From an uncultured Eubacteriales bacterium (GTDB lineage: Bacteria; Bacillota; Clostridia; Oscillospirales; CAG-382): a stretch of DNA of 64,000 bases. The DNA lies in contig CAKSCV010000006.1 in assembly GCA_934444645.1 (NCBI GenBank), forward strand, positions 62,001 to 126,000. Reading direction: 5' to 3'. This document shows positions 10,201 to 17,553 of this stretch, in pieces. A program made the position numbers and the translations under genes. The number at the start of each line of letters is the position of its first letter. Position 1 is the first letter of the stretch. The notes beneath the pieces were generated by a model. It ran no database searches. It worked only from the letters and a program-made list of their open reading frames with translations, and was not told the DNA's origin.

Positions 10201-11979
10201 AAAGAAAGCACTGCATGGGACGCTATGTTCGGCATTGACGGTTTTGCACGGGAAAACGGCGTCATTTCCGGCAGCAGTACAAGAGCCGACTATGCCGTTT
10301 ATACAAGCCTTGCGGATATGCCGGAAGCAGCGGATATGCCGATTCTGCACATTCGCATGAAAACAAGTGAAAAAGCAAACGCGGAAGTTTTCTTTATCAC
10401 CTCGTCGGACGGCACATGGAACAATGTGAAAAAGATGAATGTCGCTTTGGGTGAGCCGAACGAATTTCACGATTATTATGTCAACATGAGTGCGCTTGCT
10501 TCCTACAAGGACAAGCTTACCGCGCTTCGGCTTGACCCATGCACCATGCCGGCATCGTTTGAGATCGCGCTGATCGAATTCATGCAATATCCGGTCAAGC
10601 TCACGCCGACCGTCACCATCAACACAAGAACGCTTTCCCTGCCCTTCGATCCGGTCAAAGCCGGAGACGATTACGAAATCGTCGGTGAAGCGGACGCCGG
10701 TTTCTATTCCCTGCTCCGCGTATATTATGAATGGAACCGTGCGGACGGCATTCTGACTCTCAAAACAGCGGACAAGAAAACGCTTGTGTTCACGGTCGGA
10801 AAAGACACGGTGAACGCGGGCGGAAAAGACGTGCCGCTTGGTGCGGCATTTACCCTGCGCGACGGTCTGCCGGTGTTCCGCATAAAGGAATTATGCGAGC
10901 TTTTAGGCTACATCTGTGAAATATCACCGTCCGAAATCAAAATCACGGCGGCGACCGAAGCGGAGCTTGCCTACCTTGCGTCCATAAAGCCCAACGAGTG
11001 GAATTTTGACAGCTATGGCGACAACGAGGGCTGGGTGATGCAAAACTGCTCGGCAGAGGTCTCCGACGGGAAGTTATACGGTTTCCCGACAAACAGCGAC
11101 CCTGCCGTCAGACACAGCGTCGATTTTGATGCTTCCGAATACACGCATCTGCTTTTAGGCATCCGCTATTCCGACACACTTGCCGACCAGCGTGCCCAGC
11201 TCTTCTTCATCACCGAAACCGACGGCACCTACAATACCAAGAAATGCATCAATGTTCGCTACGACGCGGACGGCAAAGCACACAAAGACGGCGACATGGT
11301 CGAGCTTGTATTCGATCTGCACTCTTCGGCCGCCTTTAAGGGCAAGATCACCGGTCTGCGGCTTGACCCGTTCGGTGTGAATGAGCCGTTTGAAATCGAT
11401 TATATCAAGTGCGTATACGACCAAACGCTGCCGGTAACGCCGCCGCAGGAAAGCGAAGATTCCTCTCTTACCGAAGAAGTCAAGCCGAACAAGCCGGTCG
11501 AAGCGGAAATCAAAAACGGCAATGTCACATCCGGTGTGGAAATCAGCACAAACGGCGACGCACTCATCACGCTCGATATGGATCCCGATACGGGCGACAA
11601 GGTTTGGCGTGTCAAAAGCACGTCGTCCGGCGAAACCTTTACCTATTTTGATGCTTCCATGCAGTTCGAAAAGGGCAAGACCTATGAGATCACCTACACC
11701 ATCTATCCGACCGAGGACAGTGCCGGAAATCCGTACAGGCAAGCCATCATCGGCGGAAGCCTGCGCTACGGAGACGGCGGCGGCACGGTAAGCAACCACA
11801 CGTTCGGCGGAAATTCCAACAAGACAAACGGCAAATGGTTTACCGAAACGGCTGAGATGAAAATCGACGACAGCTATGTTCCCTCCGTCCAAGACTGCAT
11901 TCGCTTGTGGGGAAAACCGGTAAACGGACACGGAATCGGCTATTTCGTGGCAGAAATTTCCGTAAAAATAAAAGAATAA
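7282..11979 (+). CDS. SLH-anchored GH99-like (WbsX-type) glycosidase-like surface protein
   Basis: 1,565 residues. A signal peptide (1-25) is followed by SLH repeats (about 35-220; FTDVAETDWFEDSV, LFAPADTLS), which bind the cell-wall polymer. A LamG/concanavalin-like segment lies at about 240-575. The GH99-like domain (about 585-920) begins VGMNMCYLW, continues with GVDFINVCWYAP and ends with STWNEYSEGTYIAP, the hallmark of the family often named WbsX-like. Two related beta-sandwich segments (about 965-1105 and 1235-1375; both have AxxFFIT.DGT and LRLDP) look like carbohydrate-binding modules. Between them lies a copper-amine-oxidase-like stalk domain. A further CBM-like domain closes the protein. 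The substrate is unknown, though GH99 relatives act on mannans. GAAGGAG precedes ATG 7282. It is first in an operon with the gene at 11993. Confidence 0.85.
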   Translation: MKKRFTRRILFAALLAAVLAASARAALERVETYPAGHFTDVAETDWFEDSVKTTYEYGVMNGKAATLFAPADTLSVAEALTLSARIHALTNEKPLSSETSGVWYEPYIRYLKENGFLRERRFDDYDRPIRRYEFAEILSAVCGRLPEINTLDAIPDVSSDLPYESAVLSLYRAGILTGNDETGTFGANTNLLRSEIAAMLSRVILADKRVAKTYPSVNAQLSAAYALIDCVNGNGRKGLSNGWTYDNRFDLMNTTGAQKNFLHDESDTAFYALARRFEAQKDGKLTLEALLDVASSDGGVYLLFEDENENAAVGLRENGGFWELFGENATLSAVAVPKEKRTPVVFRMTLDLDRKSAFCTVDEKNVGTVTLPEKALARLVIGITDKGKGTVKLNHLKLDKNYLLDEHFFVSESSVGKAPMGWDVSGDFTVEKIETEFGADVFSLRGSKATAEKKLDKTSGRLVLETMLLLPESGDAAAFSVCSEKQDAIKIEYKNGKITVGDTDLGTYTSGVWQTLAVKADTQKSAATIYINGKKKATVACGAADFDGITLSADGGAVWFDDVRVYGNPEKPADYPAKPQAASSDNYEVGMNMCYLWRDSESLEGWDAVSPFAEFEPYLGYYDDGLTETADWELKQMAEHGVDFINVCWYAPQEKMTAPIKKMRYSHAALNEGYMNAENSDYVKFCIMWENSTRYVGASNLEEFKEYIWKYWKEYYFSDPRYETLDGKALLTVWSLDTFLKTFGGSEGAAQAVAFMRSELMQMGYDGLVLLFATTQIVPQSTYAAISAIGADGTYNYHWSAAGYNPSVQISGNSTNLQAARSVSSHSVPTVSIGFNDIGRNNSRDPIISVSDHLTVCGEIKKLLADSKTDSWRDRTVMISTWNEYSEGTYIAPTASTGFDYLENLRKAFTSDTSDHASLDAKPTNEQKSRVSHLYPEGFAPLRRYQFEKTDAEKIAEDTESLVSVLRFDMANEKESTAWDAMFGIDGFARENGVISGSSTRADYAVYTSLADMPEAADMPILHIRMKTSEKANAEVFFITSSDGTWNNVKKMNVALGEPNEFHDYYVNMSALASYKDKLTALRLDPCTMPASFEIALIEFMQYPVKLTPTVTINTRTLSLPFDPVKAGDDYEIVGEADAGFYSLLRVYYEWNRADGILTLKTADKKTLVFTVGKDTVNAGGKDVPLGAAFTLRDGLPVFRIKELCELLGYICEISPSEIKITAATEAELAYLASIKPNEWNFDSYGDNEGWVMQNCSAEVSDGKLYGFPTNSDPAVRHSVDFDASEYTHLLLGIRYSDTLADQRAQLFFITETDGTYNTKKCINVRYDADGKAHKDGDMVELVFDLHSSAAFKGKITGLRLDPFGVNEPFEIDYIKCVYDQTLPVTPPQESEDSSLTEEVKPNKPVEAEIKNGNVTSGVEISTNGDALITLDMDPDTGDKVWRVKSTSSGETFTYFDASMQFEKGKTYEITYTIYPTEDSAGNPYRQAIIGGSLRYGDGGGTVSNHTFGGNSNKTNGKWFTETAEMKIDDSYVPSVQDCIRLWGKPVNGHGIGYFVAEISVKIKE

Positions 11980-11992
11980 AGGAGCAAAAATC

Positions 11993-14188
11993 ATGAAAAA
12001 ACGACTGACTGCGTTCATTTCTTCCCTCGCGATTGCGGCTTTTTCGGCTTTGGGGGTAACTGCCTTTGAATTTGAAAAGCCGGAAAGCGCCGATGAATTG
12101 TCCGCAAAGGCTTCTCAAGCCGCACTTGCGGCGGAGGCGGTCACCGACCCGGAGCTTGGCATTCTGATCTATAAGCAGACCTTTGACACGGATGCCACGC
12201 CGACCTACATCAACACCGCTTATGACATTTACGGTATCAACACGGACACGTCCGGCTTGACGCTTGCCGACGGAGCATTAACGGCGACCGGCACTGCCGG
12301 AACCTACCGCCAGTTCAATTTCCAATACAAGGACGTGAGCGGAAGCGGCTCAAAGTTCTATCCGCGAAGCGGCACCTATACCACAACCTTTGATTTGCGA
12401 AACGATGCCGCTTCAACGATCGACATCACCGAGCTGCTCACCCGTTATCAAGGCACAAACCACCACAACGGACTTGTCAGCTGCTACGTCAATCCGGCAT
12501 CCGCCAATGCAAACAAAGGCACATGGCAGTCGTTCAAGACATCGCATGTCTTCACGCGAAACAGCGACGACACCTTCACGGCAGGTCTCGCCGACAGCAC
12601 CTCGACAGTCACCTCCGGTGCCGGCGAGCGCATTTATCAGCTTCGTCTGTATGTCAAGGGTGCCGAAAGCGTTTCCATCGACAACATCTGCTTATGGTAT
12701 TTTCCGGCAAATGCCTGTGTGTTAAGAGACGGCGAAAGCTATGCGTTCGCCTCCTATGATTCCGGCGATTTCACCTTCGGCACGCCCGAAAGCACGGAAA
12801 ACTTTGTCGGCTGGGTATCGACGGACGGCAAGGTGTATGCTGCCGGAACGGTTATCGCTGCCGCCGATGTCGGCGCAACGGTGCTTGGCAAGACCTTCAC
12901 CGCCTTCTATCAGGATGCCTCCAAGCCTGCCATGGGCATGGCCTTTGAGGGCACAAACGACAAGAACGTCAACTTCAACATCGGTATTCTTTCAGGCGAC
13001 AGCAATGTTAAGGAAACAAGCTACGTCACCGAGGACGGCCGCACGGCGGTGCGCATATACTGCGAAAACGGCGGTTGGAACCCACGCTTTCATGCGCTTG
13101 CCGAAACGCCGTTTGACCCGGAGGAATACACCCTCGTGCAATACGTTTACAAGGCAGAACAAGGTCAGAATACCGCCGGAACGGACATCACCGGCTCCTC
13201 CGCACGACTTCTCTATTGGACCTCAGCGGAAACAGACGGCTTCTATACCGGCGGTGAACACAAAATCGGCGGCGGTGATATCAGCCTTGCGGTCGATAAC
13301 GAATGGAAAACCCTGACCTATGATATGTCGGACGCTGCCAACGGCCTTGCCGCGCACCCATGGAACAAAACCGGCGGCGTTTACGGCATCAGTGCAAGTC
13401 CGCTGCGCGCACCGGCGCTTGCCGTTTCTTATATCGATGCCATCCGTGTCTACCGCAAGGGCGTCGTCACGGTGACCTACGACACCAATGCGCCGGAGGG
13501 TGCGACGGTAACCAAAACGGTAGAAGCCGACACGAATCGCGGCGTCGGCACCGGTTATTATCTTTCGAGTGATATTCCTGCCGCGGAGGGCTATCATTTT
13601 GCCGGCTGGGCATTAGAACCGGATGCTTCCGCGCTCGAAACGGTAAGCAAAATCGATTTGACCGGAAATACAACGGTCTATGCCGTATGGGTAAGCGAAC
13701 ACGCGCCGCTCACCTCCGGCAAGACCTCCATCCGTACAAGCGGCGTAACAGGCATTCGGTTCAAGGCAAGCGTTTATCAAAAGGTCATGACCTATGACGA
13801 GGTAGAAATCGGCTTTTTGGCGGCACGTTCCAACGAAGAGACCCGCATTAACATGGAATTGACCGACGGTGAGCTGAATCTGGATTGCGTTACCTATGGC
13901 TTTGCCGTTAAGGGCACGGCTTTTGCAAAAGCCGACGGCAGCATCACCGCCAACTATCTGCGCGAGAACGGCGACGGCATTTTCTCCTCCTTCACAGCCT
14001 GCGTGATCGGTATTCCGAAGAAGTATTACACCGAAAACATTCTGGTGCGTCCGTATGTCACCATCGGCAGCACCACCTACTACGGAGCCGCCAAAGAGCA
14101 ATCGCTCTATAACGCCGCCAAAGCCTGCGAAGACACGGACAATCCCATCGTCAAAGATATTCTTTCCGCAGGCGACAGCAACACCTGA
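11993..14188 (+). CDS. Secreted protein with InlB-like repeat, function unknown
   Basis: 731 residues with a clear signal peptide (1-24, MKKRLTAFISSLAIAAF). There are two beta-rich, carbohydrate-binding-like segments (about 50-235 and 300-490). A Listeria-Bacteroides/InlB B-repeat follows (about 490-575; VTYDTNAPEGATV, GYHFAGWAL, TTVYAVW). The C-terminal domain (about 580-720; SIRTSGVTGIRFKASV, YYGAAKEQSLY) is of a kind common at the ends of secreted Clostridia proteins. No catalytic motif or SLH is visible. AAAGGAGC precedes ATG, and only 13 nt separate it from the SLH/GH99-like gene, so they are co-transcribed and may act on the same extracellular polymer. Confidence 0.8.
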   Translation: MKKRLTAFISSLAIAAFSALGVTAFEFEKPESADELSAKASQAALAAEAVTDPELGILIYKQTFDTDATPTYINTAYDIYGINTDTSGLTLADGALTATGTAGTYRQFNFQYKDVSGSGSKFYPRSGTYTTTFDLRNDAASTIDITELLTRYQGTNHHNGLVSCYVNPASANANKGTWQSFKTSHVFTRNSDDTFTAGLADSTSTVTSGAGERIYQLRLYVKGAESVSIDNICLWYFPANACVLRDGESYAFASYDSGDFTFGTPESTENFVGWVSTDGKVYAAGTVIAAADVGATVLGKTFTAFYQDASKPAMGMAFEGTNDKNVNFNIGILSGDSNVKETSYVTEDGRTAVRIYCENGGWNPRFHALAETPFDPEEYTLVQYVYKAEQGQNTAGTDITGSSARLLYWTSAETDGFYTGGEHKIGGGDISLAVDNEWKTLTYDMSDAANGLAAHPWNKTGGVYGISASPLRAPALAVSYIDAIRVYRKGVVTVTYDTNAPEGATVTKTVEADTNRGVGTGYYLSSDIPAAEGYHFAGWALEPDASALETVSKIDLTGNTTVYAVWVSEHAPLTSGKTSIRTSGVTGIRFKASVYQKVMTYDEVEIGFLAARSNEETRINMELTDGELNLDCVTYGFAVKGTAFAKADGSITANYLRENGDGIFSSFTACVIGIPKKYYTENILVRPYVTIGSTTYYGAAKEQSLYNAAKACEDTDNPIVKDILSAGDSNT

Positions 14189-14195
14189 CAAAAAA

Positions 14196-14228
14196 CTGCG
14201 GAAAAGAGATTTTTCCTCTTTTCCGCAG
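14196..14228. terminator. Hairpin after the secreted-protein gene
   Basis: Perfect 13-bp stem CTGCGGAAAAGAG (14196-14208) with its complement (14216-14228). The run of T is on the minus-strand side (A-tract at 14189-14195), so it suits leftward transcription as well as a stop for the plus-strand operon. Confidence 0.65.
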
Positions 14229-14271
14229 CCCGTATACCCTCGCGCAGTTTGGCGCGAAACTCTCCTTTTCG

Positions 14272-14309
14272 CACGTCCTTAAAGCTCTCTTTAAGGACGT
14301 GTGTTTTTT
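14272..14309 (+). terminator. Rho-independent terminator
   Basis: 13-bp perfect stem CACGTCCTTAAAG with loop CTCT, followed by TGTTTTTT. It is a second strong stop behind the plus-strand operon, facing the convergent transglutaminase-like gene. Confidence 0.85.
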
Positions 14310-14362
14310 ATGTTTCGGCAAAGCCCTTGCTTGCCTCTTCTTTTTTTCGGTTGCGTTATGCC

Positions 14363-17143
14363 CTATTCCGGCGTGTATTCGATCGAGCCAAGTGCATTTT
14401 CGTCGCTGTCATACAGCGTCGCCTTGACCGTGCCGCTCGGTTTGAAGCTTTTCGGCGTGATGATGCGGTATTCGCCCTCGCCGTTGCTGATAAGGCTCAT
14501 TTTTCCGGTACTAACCACTTCGCCGTCCTCGATCGCTTCATACACGACCGTGTAAGTTGCTTCTTCAAGAACGGTAATGTACACGCTGCCGTCTTTGTAC
14601 GTGATGCCGTATTCCAGTTTTTCCGGCGGCAGAAGCGGCTTCAGAACGCGGATTTCGCCGTATTCCGACTCATACCGCACCCACCCCTGTCTTGTGGTGG
14701 TGGACGGAATCTCCGTTCCTCTTGTCCAAACCGATGTATCCAGCGCATTCGGCAGGACAACTGTCTCTTTAACATCCGGGTAACCGTCAAGAGCGCGTTC
14801 CGCCGTGCCCTCCTCGGTTTCGGTCGGTGCCTTGGTGATGACCCACGGCTGCCACCAATGCGCATACAAGGTCACGTCGTCACCCTTGATTTCGTCAAGT
14901 GATTCGATCTTTGTGCCGCCGTCCTTTTCGGTATACCAGCCGCCAAAGGTAAAGCCTTGACGCGAAAGCGTCTGAAGCGGCTCGTCGCCGGCATGCCAAT
15001 ACGCGTTGAGATAATAACAGCTCGTCGTTTTGCCGCCGTCGTAGTTGGGATCAAAGGTCACATGGCGTTTTTCGGTGCTTGTCGGAAGCTCGACCTTGGC
15101 CTTCACGCCAAAGCCGTATGGCATCGAATATTCGGTGTCATAATACTGTCTCGACACTTCCACGATATTGCCGTTTTGCCGCAGGATGCAGAAAATAACG
15201 TTCGGAATGTCCTTAATGCCCGTGTAGGTATAGTATTCATCGGTTTCGATATCATACAAATACATGGGATAGTGGCTGGTCACATAGTCGCTTAAGAAGA
15301 AGCAGATGAATCTTCCGTCCTCGGTACGGATGGCGGAGCTTGCCTGACTGGTACTTACAGAATCCAACGTGCCTTCTAACTCCGTTGTAAACTTCACCTT
15401 GTCAAGATCCACATAATAGAAGCCATTTTTGCCGTCTTCCCAGAACAGCGGCAGAGCGTTGAAAGCAAACAGCCATCCCTTTTCATACCGCTTATCGGAG
15501 CAATGCACCTTGTAATCGTAATGTCTGTCCAAAGCCGAATCGCTGACCAAGAAGAAGGTGCGTCCGATCGTTCCGGCAATATCAGGAACCGGGTCGTCCC
15601 ACGTGACATCCACATGGTACTTTACGCCGTCAATGGTGACAACGCTCCATGCATGAAGTCCCATGCCTTGACCATTGTCAGCAAATCCGACGACCTGCTC
15701 CGCCTGAATGCCTACGCGGCTCAGCAAGTCGTTATAGCCCTTGGTATAGCCGTCGCAGACCGCAAAGCCATCGACGATCGAGCCGTATTCGCTGTGACTG
15801 TATTTCTTCTTATACGTCAAGTCATACGTGCAGTGTTCCACCAACCAGTCATGGAGCCGCAGAGCCTTTGCCACATCGGACAATCCTTCGCCGAGATCGT
15901 CGCCGAGCGCTTCACGGAGCGCTTTCTGCATAGCAGCTTCGTAGACAGCCTTATCGTAGCTCTTCTTTTCGTTCGAAGGAGCGCCTTTGCCGGCATCGAC
16001 GTTCGGCTGCGTTTCATCCGACGGATCAGTGCTGTCGTCTTTCTTGGTATTATCGTCCTTTTTGGTATCTTCGTCTTTCTTGTCGTCCTCCGCCGGGTCG
16101 GTCGGTTTTGCCGGTTCATCCGAATCATCCGGATCATCGGAATCGTCCTTGTCGTCCGGGTCTGGCTGCACCGGTGTTACAGGCACCGCGGAGGCACGTT
16201 TTAAGAACGTCACGATCTGACCGCGCGTACAGGTATCGTCCGGCGAAAAGGTGGTGGCGGACGTGCCGTTGGTCACACCGTTTTTCACCGCCCATGCCAC
16301 AGCCTGTGCATAGTCCGCATCCGCTTTTACGTCGGTAAACGTCGAGATGACCTCGGTTTTCGGGCTGCCGGCGTTTTTCCAAAGATAAATGACCGTCGAA
16401 GCACGGGTGCAGGGCGTGTACGGCTCGAAATTGCGGCCGGTGACCATGGTATGATCCTTAGCCCACATGGCCGGTTCATAATAATAGTCCGAAGCCAATA
16501 CGTCGTCGAAGATGATAAAGCCCTCTCGTTTGGGATTTCCGGCGGCACGCCACATAAAGGTGAGTATCTGCGCACGCGTGCAGGTGTCGTCCGGCGAAAA
16601 GGTGGTGGCCGTCGTGCCGGTGGTGATCTTCTTATCCAAAGCCCAGTTGACGGCTTCGGCAAAATAATCGTCCGCTTTGACGTCGGTAAAGACAGGGCGC
16701 GCGGTTTGGCCGTCTTTCGACGCGGTATCCGTCTGCGACGTTCCACCATCGGCGGCCTTGAACGTATACGTCACGATGACGTTTGCGCCATCCGGCGTGA
16801 CGTTCTGCGTCTTATTGCCGTTGACCTTGACCGACATTTTGCTCATGTTCGTCGTAAACTTTTTATCAAGACCCGGCTTGATGCCGAGCTTCACCGTCAC
16901 GGTGTAATCGCTGTTTTCCTTAAAAACCGCGTCTGCCGGCGACCAGGTGACATTTAACACTTCGGTGCTTGCCTTTGCCGGAAGCGAAGCCGTTGTCGCC
17001 GGCGTTTCCCCGGCCTTCGGTGCGGCAACCGTTAAATTGATAATGTTAATGATGCCGGTTGCAAAGGCTGACAGCGACAAAGCTCCCATCAGAAAACAAA
17101 CGGCAAAAATGCCGTACAACCGCTTTTGCATCGTGTTTTTCAC
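14363..17143 (-). CDS. SLH-anchored transglutaminase/protease-like surface protein
   Basis: 926 residues. A signal peptide (to about 28) and a beta domain precede three SLH repeats (about 145-330; FTDVKADDYFAEAV, TTFSPDDTCTRAQ). A very acidic, D/K/P/T-rich linker follows (about 335-400). The transglutaminase-like domain (about 425-560) has the Cys-His-Asp triad: FAVCDGYTKGY (Cys about 460), GLHAWSVV (His about 497) and YHVDVTWDD (Asp about 512). In bacteria this fold is often a cysteine protease or a cross-linking enzyme. A B-repeat (about 735-800) and a beta-sandwich follow. The start is GTG 17143, because GGAGG lies 7 nt ahead; an ATG four codons later is less well placed. Confidence 0.87.
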   Translation of the reverse strand: MKNTMQKRLYGIFAVCFLMGALSLSAFATGIINIINLTVAAPKAGETPATTASLPAKASTEVLNVTWSPADAVFKENSDYTVTVKLGIKPGLDKKFTTNMSKMSVKVNGNKTQNVTPDGANVIVTYTFKAADGGTSQTDTASKDGQTARPVFTDVKADDYFAEAVNWALDKKITTGTTATTFSPDDTCTRAQILTFMWRAAGNPKREGFIIFDDVLASDYYYEPAMWAKDHTMVTGRNFEPYTPCTRASTVIYLWKNAGSPKTEVISTFTDVKADADYAQAVAWAVKNGVTNGTSATTFSPDDTCTRGQIVTFLKRASAVPVTPVQPDPDDKDDSDDPDDSDEPAKPTDPAEDDKKDEDTKKDDNTKKDDSTDPSDETQPNVDAGKGAPSNEKKSYDKAVYEAAMQKALREALGDDLGEGLSDVAKALRLHDWLVEHCTYDLTYKKKYSHSEYGSIVDGFAVCDGYTKGYNDLLSRVGIQAEQVVGFADNGQGMGLHAWSVVTIDGVKYHVDVTWDDPVPDIAGTIGRTFFLVSDSALDRHYDYKVHCSDKRYEKGWLFAFNALPLFWEDGKNGFYYVDLDKVKFTTELEGTLDSVSTSQASSAIRTEDGRFICFFLSDYVTSHYPMYLYDIETDEYYTYTGIKDIPNVIFCILRQNGNIVEVSRQYYDTEYSMPYGFGVKAKVELPTSTEKRHVTFDPNYDGGKTTSCYYLNAYWHAGDEPLQTLSRQGFTFGGWYTEKDGGTKIESLDEIKGDDVTLYAHWWQPWVITKAPTETEEGTAERALDGYPDVKETVVLPNALDTSVWTRGTEIPSTTTRQGWVRYESEYGEIRVLKPLLPPEKLEYGITYKDGSVYITVLEEATYTVVYEAIEDGEVVSTGKMSLISNGEGEYRIITPKSFKPSGTVKATLYDSDENALGSIEYTPE

Positions 17144-17188
17144 GTGATTTCCTCCTCACATTGTATAAAAACGTCTTGCTACGTGGAA

Positions 17189-17217
17189 ATTATAGCACTC
17201 TTTTCCGAAAATTTCAA
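17189..17217 (-). promoter_or_regulatory. Sigma-A promoter of the SLH transglutaminase-like gene
   Basis: On the minus strand: -35 TTGAAA (17212-17217), 17-bp spacer, -10 TATAAT (17189-17194). The predicted start near 17182 leaves a leader of about 40 nt. Confidence 0.8.
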
Positions 17218-17236
17218 GTAGATAGTCAAAGAAAAA

Positions 17237-17275
17237 CCAAAAGGCTGTTTTCCGAAACGAAAACAGCCTTTTTGC
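17237..17275 (-). terminator. Terminator after the 40-residue peptide gene
   Basis: Stem AAAGGCTGTTTTC with its complement, A/T-rich flanks on both sides. It stops leftward transcription from the peptide gene before the next promoter; it could also act rightward. Confidence 0.75.
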
Positions 17276-17291
17276 AGTATTCAAGCGGGAC

Positions 17292-17414
17292 TTAAAGGAT
17301 GTCCCATTCGCCCTGATCTCTTCCCGGAGCTTCGCCGGAAACGCAGAGCACGTTTGCCGCGCCTACCGTAACGATTTCCAAAACCGGAGTTGCCCATGTT
17401 TTTTTCATGCGCAT
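17292..17414 (-). CDS. Small 40-residue peptide
   Basis: Reads MRMKKTWATPVLEIVTVG, then AANVLCVSGEAPGRDQGEWDIL split around a single Cys. AAAGGAG sits 4 nt before the first ATG (10 nt before a second ATG at 17408). A terminator follows at once, and the gene lies between two surface-protein genes on the same strand. The pattern 'MKK-W-x-TP-x-LE-aliphatic, then Cys/Ser-Gly' resembles families of short, poorly characterised Clostridia peptides and some RiPP precursors. No RiPP enzyme gene is nearby, and Val rather than Thr precedes the Ser-Gly, which argues against a lasso peptide. The function is unknown. Confidence 0.6.
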   Translation of the reverse strand: MRMKKTWATPVLEIVTVGAANVLCVSGEAPGRDQGEWDIL

Positions 17415-17553
17415 TTTTCTCCTTTACTTGTTATTCTGTACAAAGCAGCCCTTTGCGCTGTCGATGAGCGTTTCAAACGGTTTTCCCAAGTGTTTTGGTC
17501 TTCGCGTCTTCACGGTAAAAGGAAAATTAGCGTCCGCCGATTGGCAGCCATTG

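Noticed and set aside
17292..17414. Lasso peptide precursor
   Set aside because: The Ser-Gly junction is preceded by Val rather than the usual Thr, and no lasso cyclase or protease gene is in the window.
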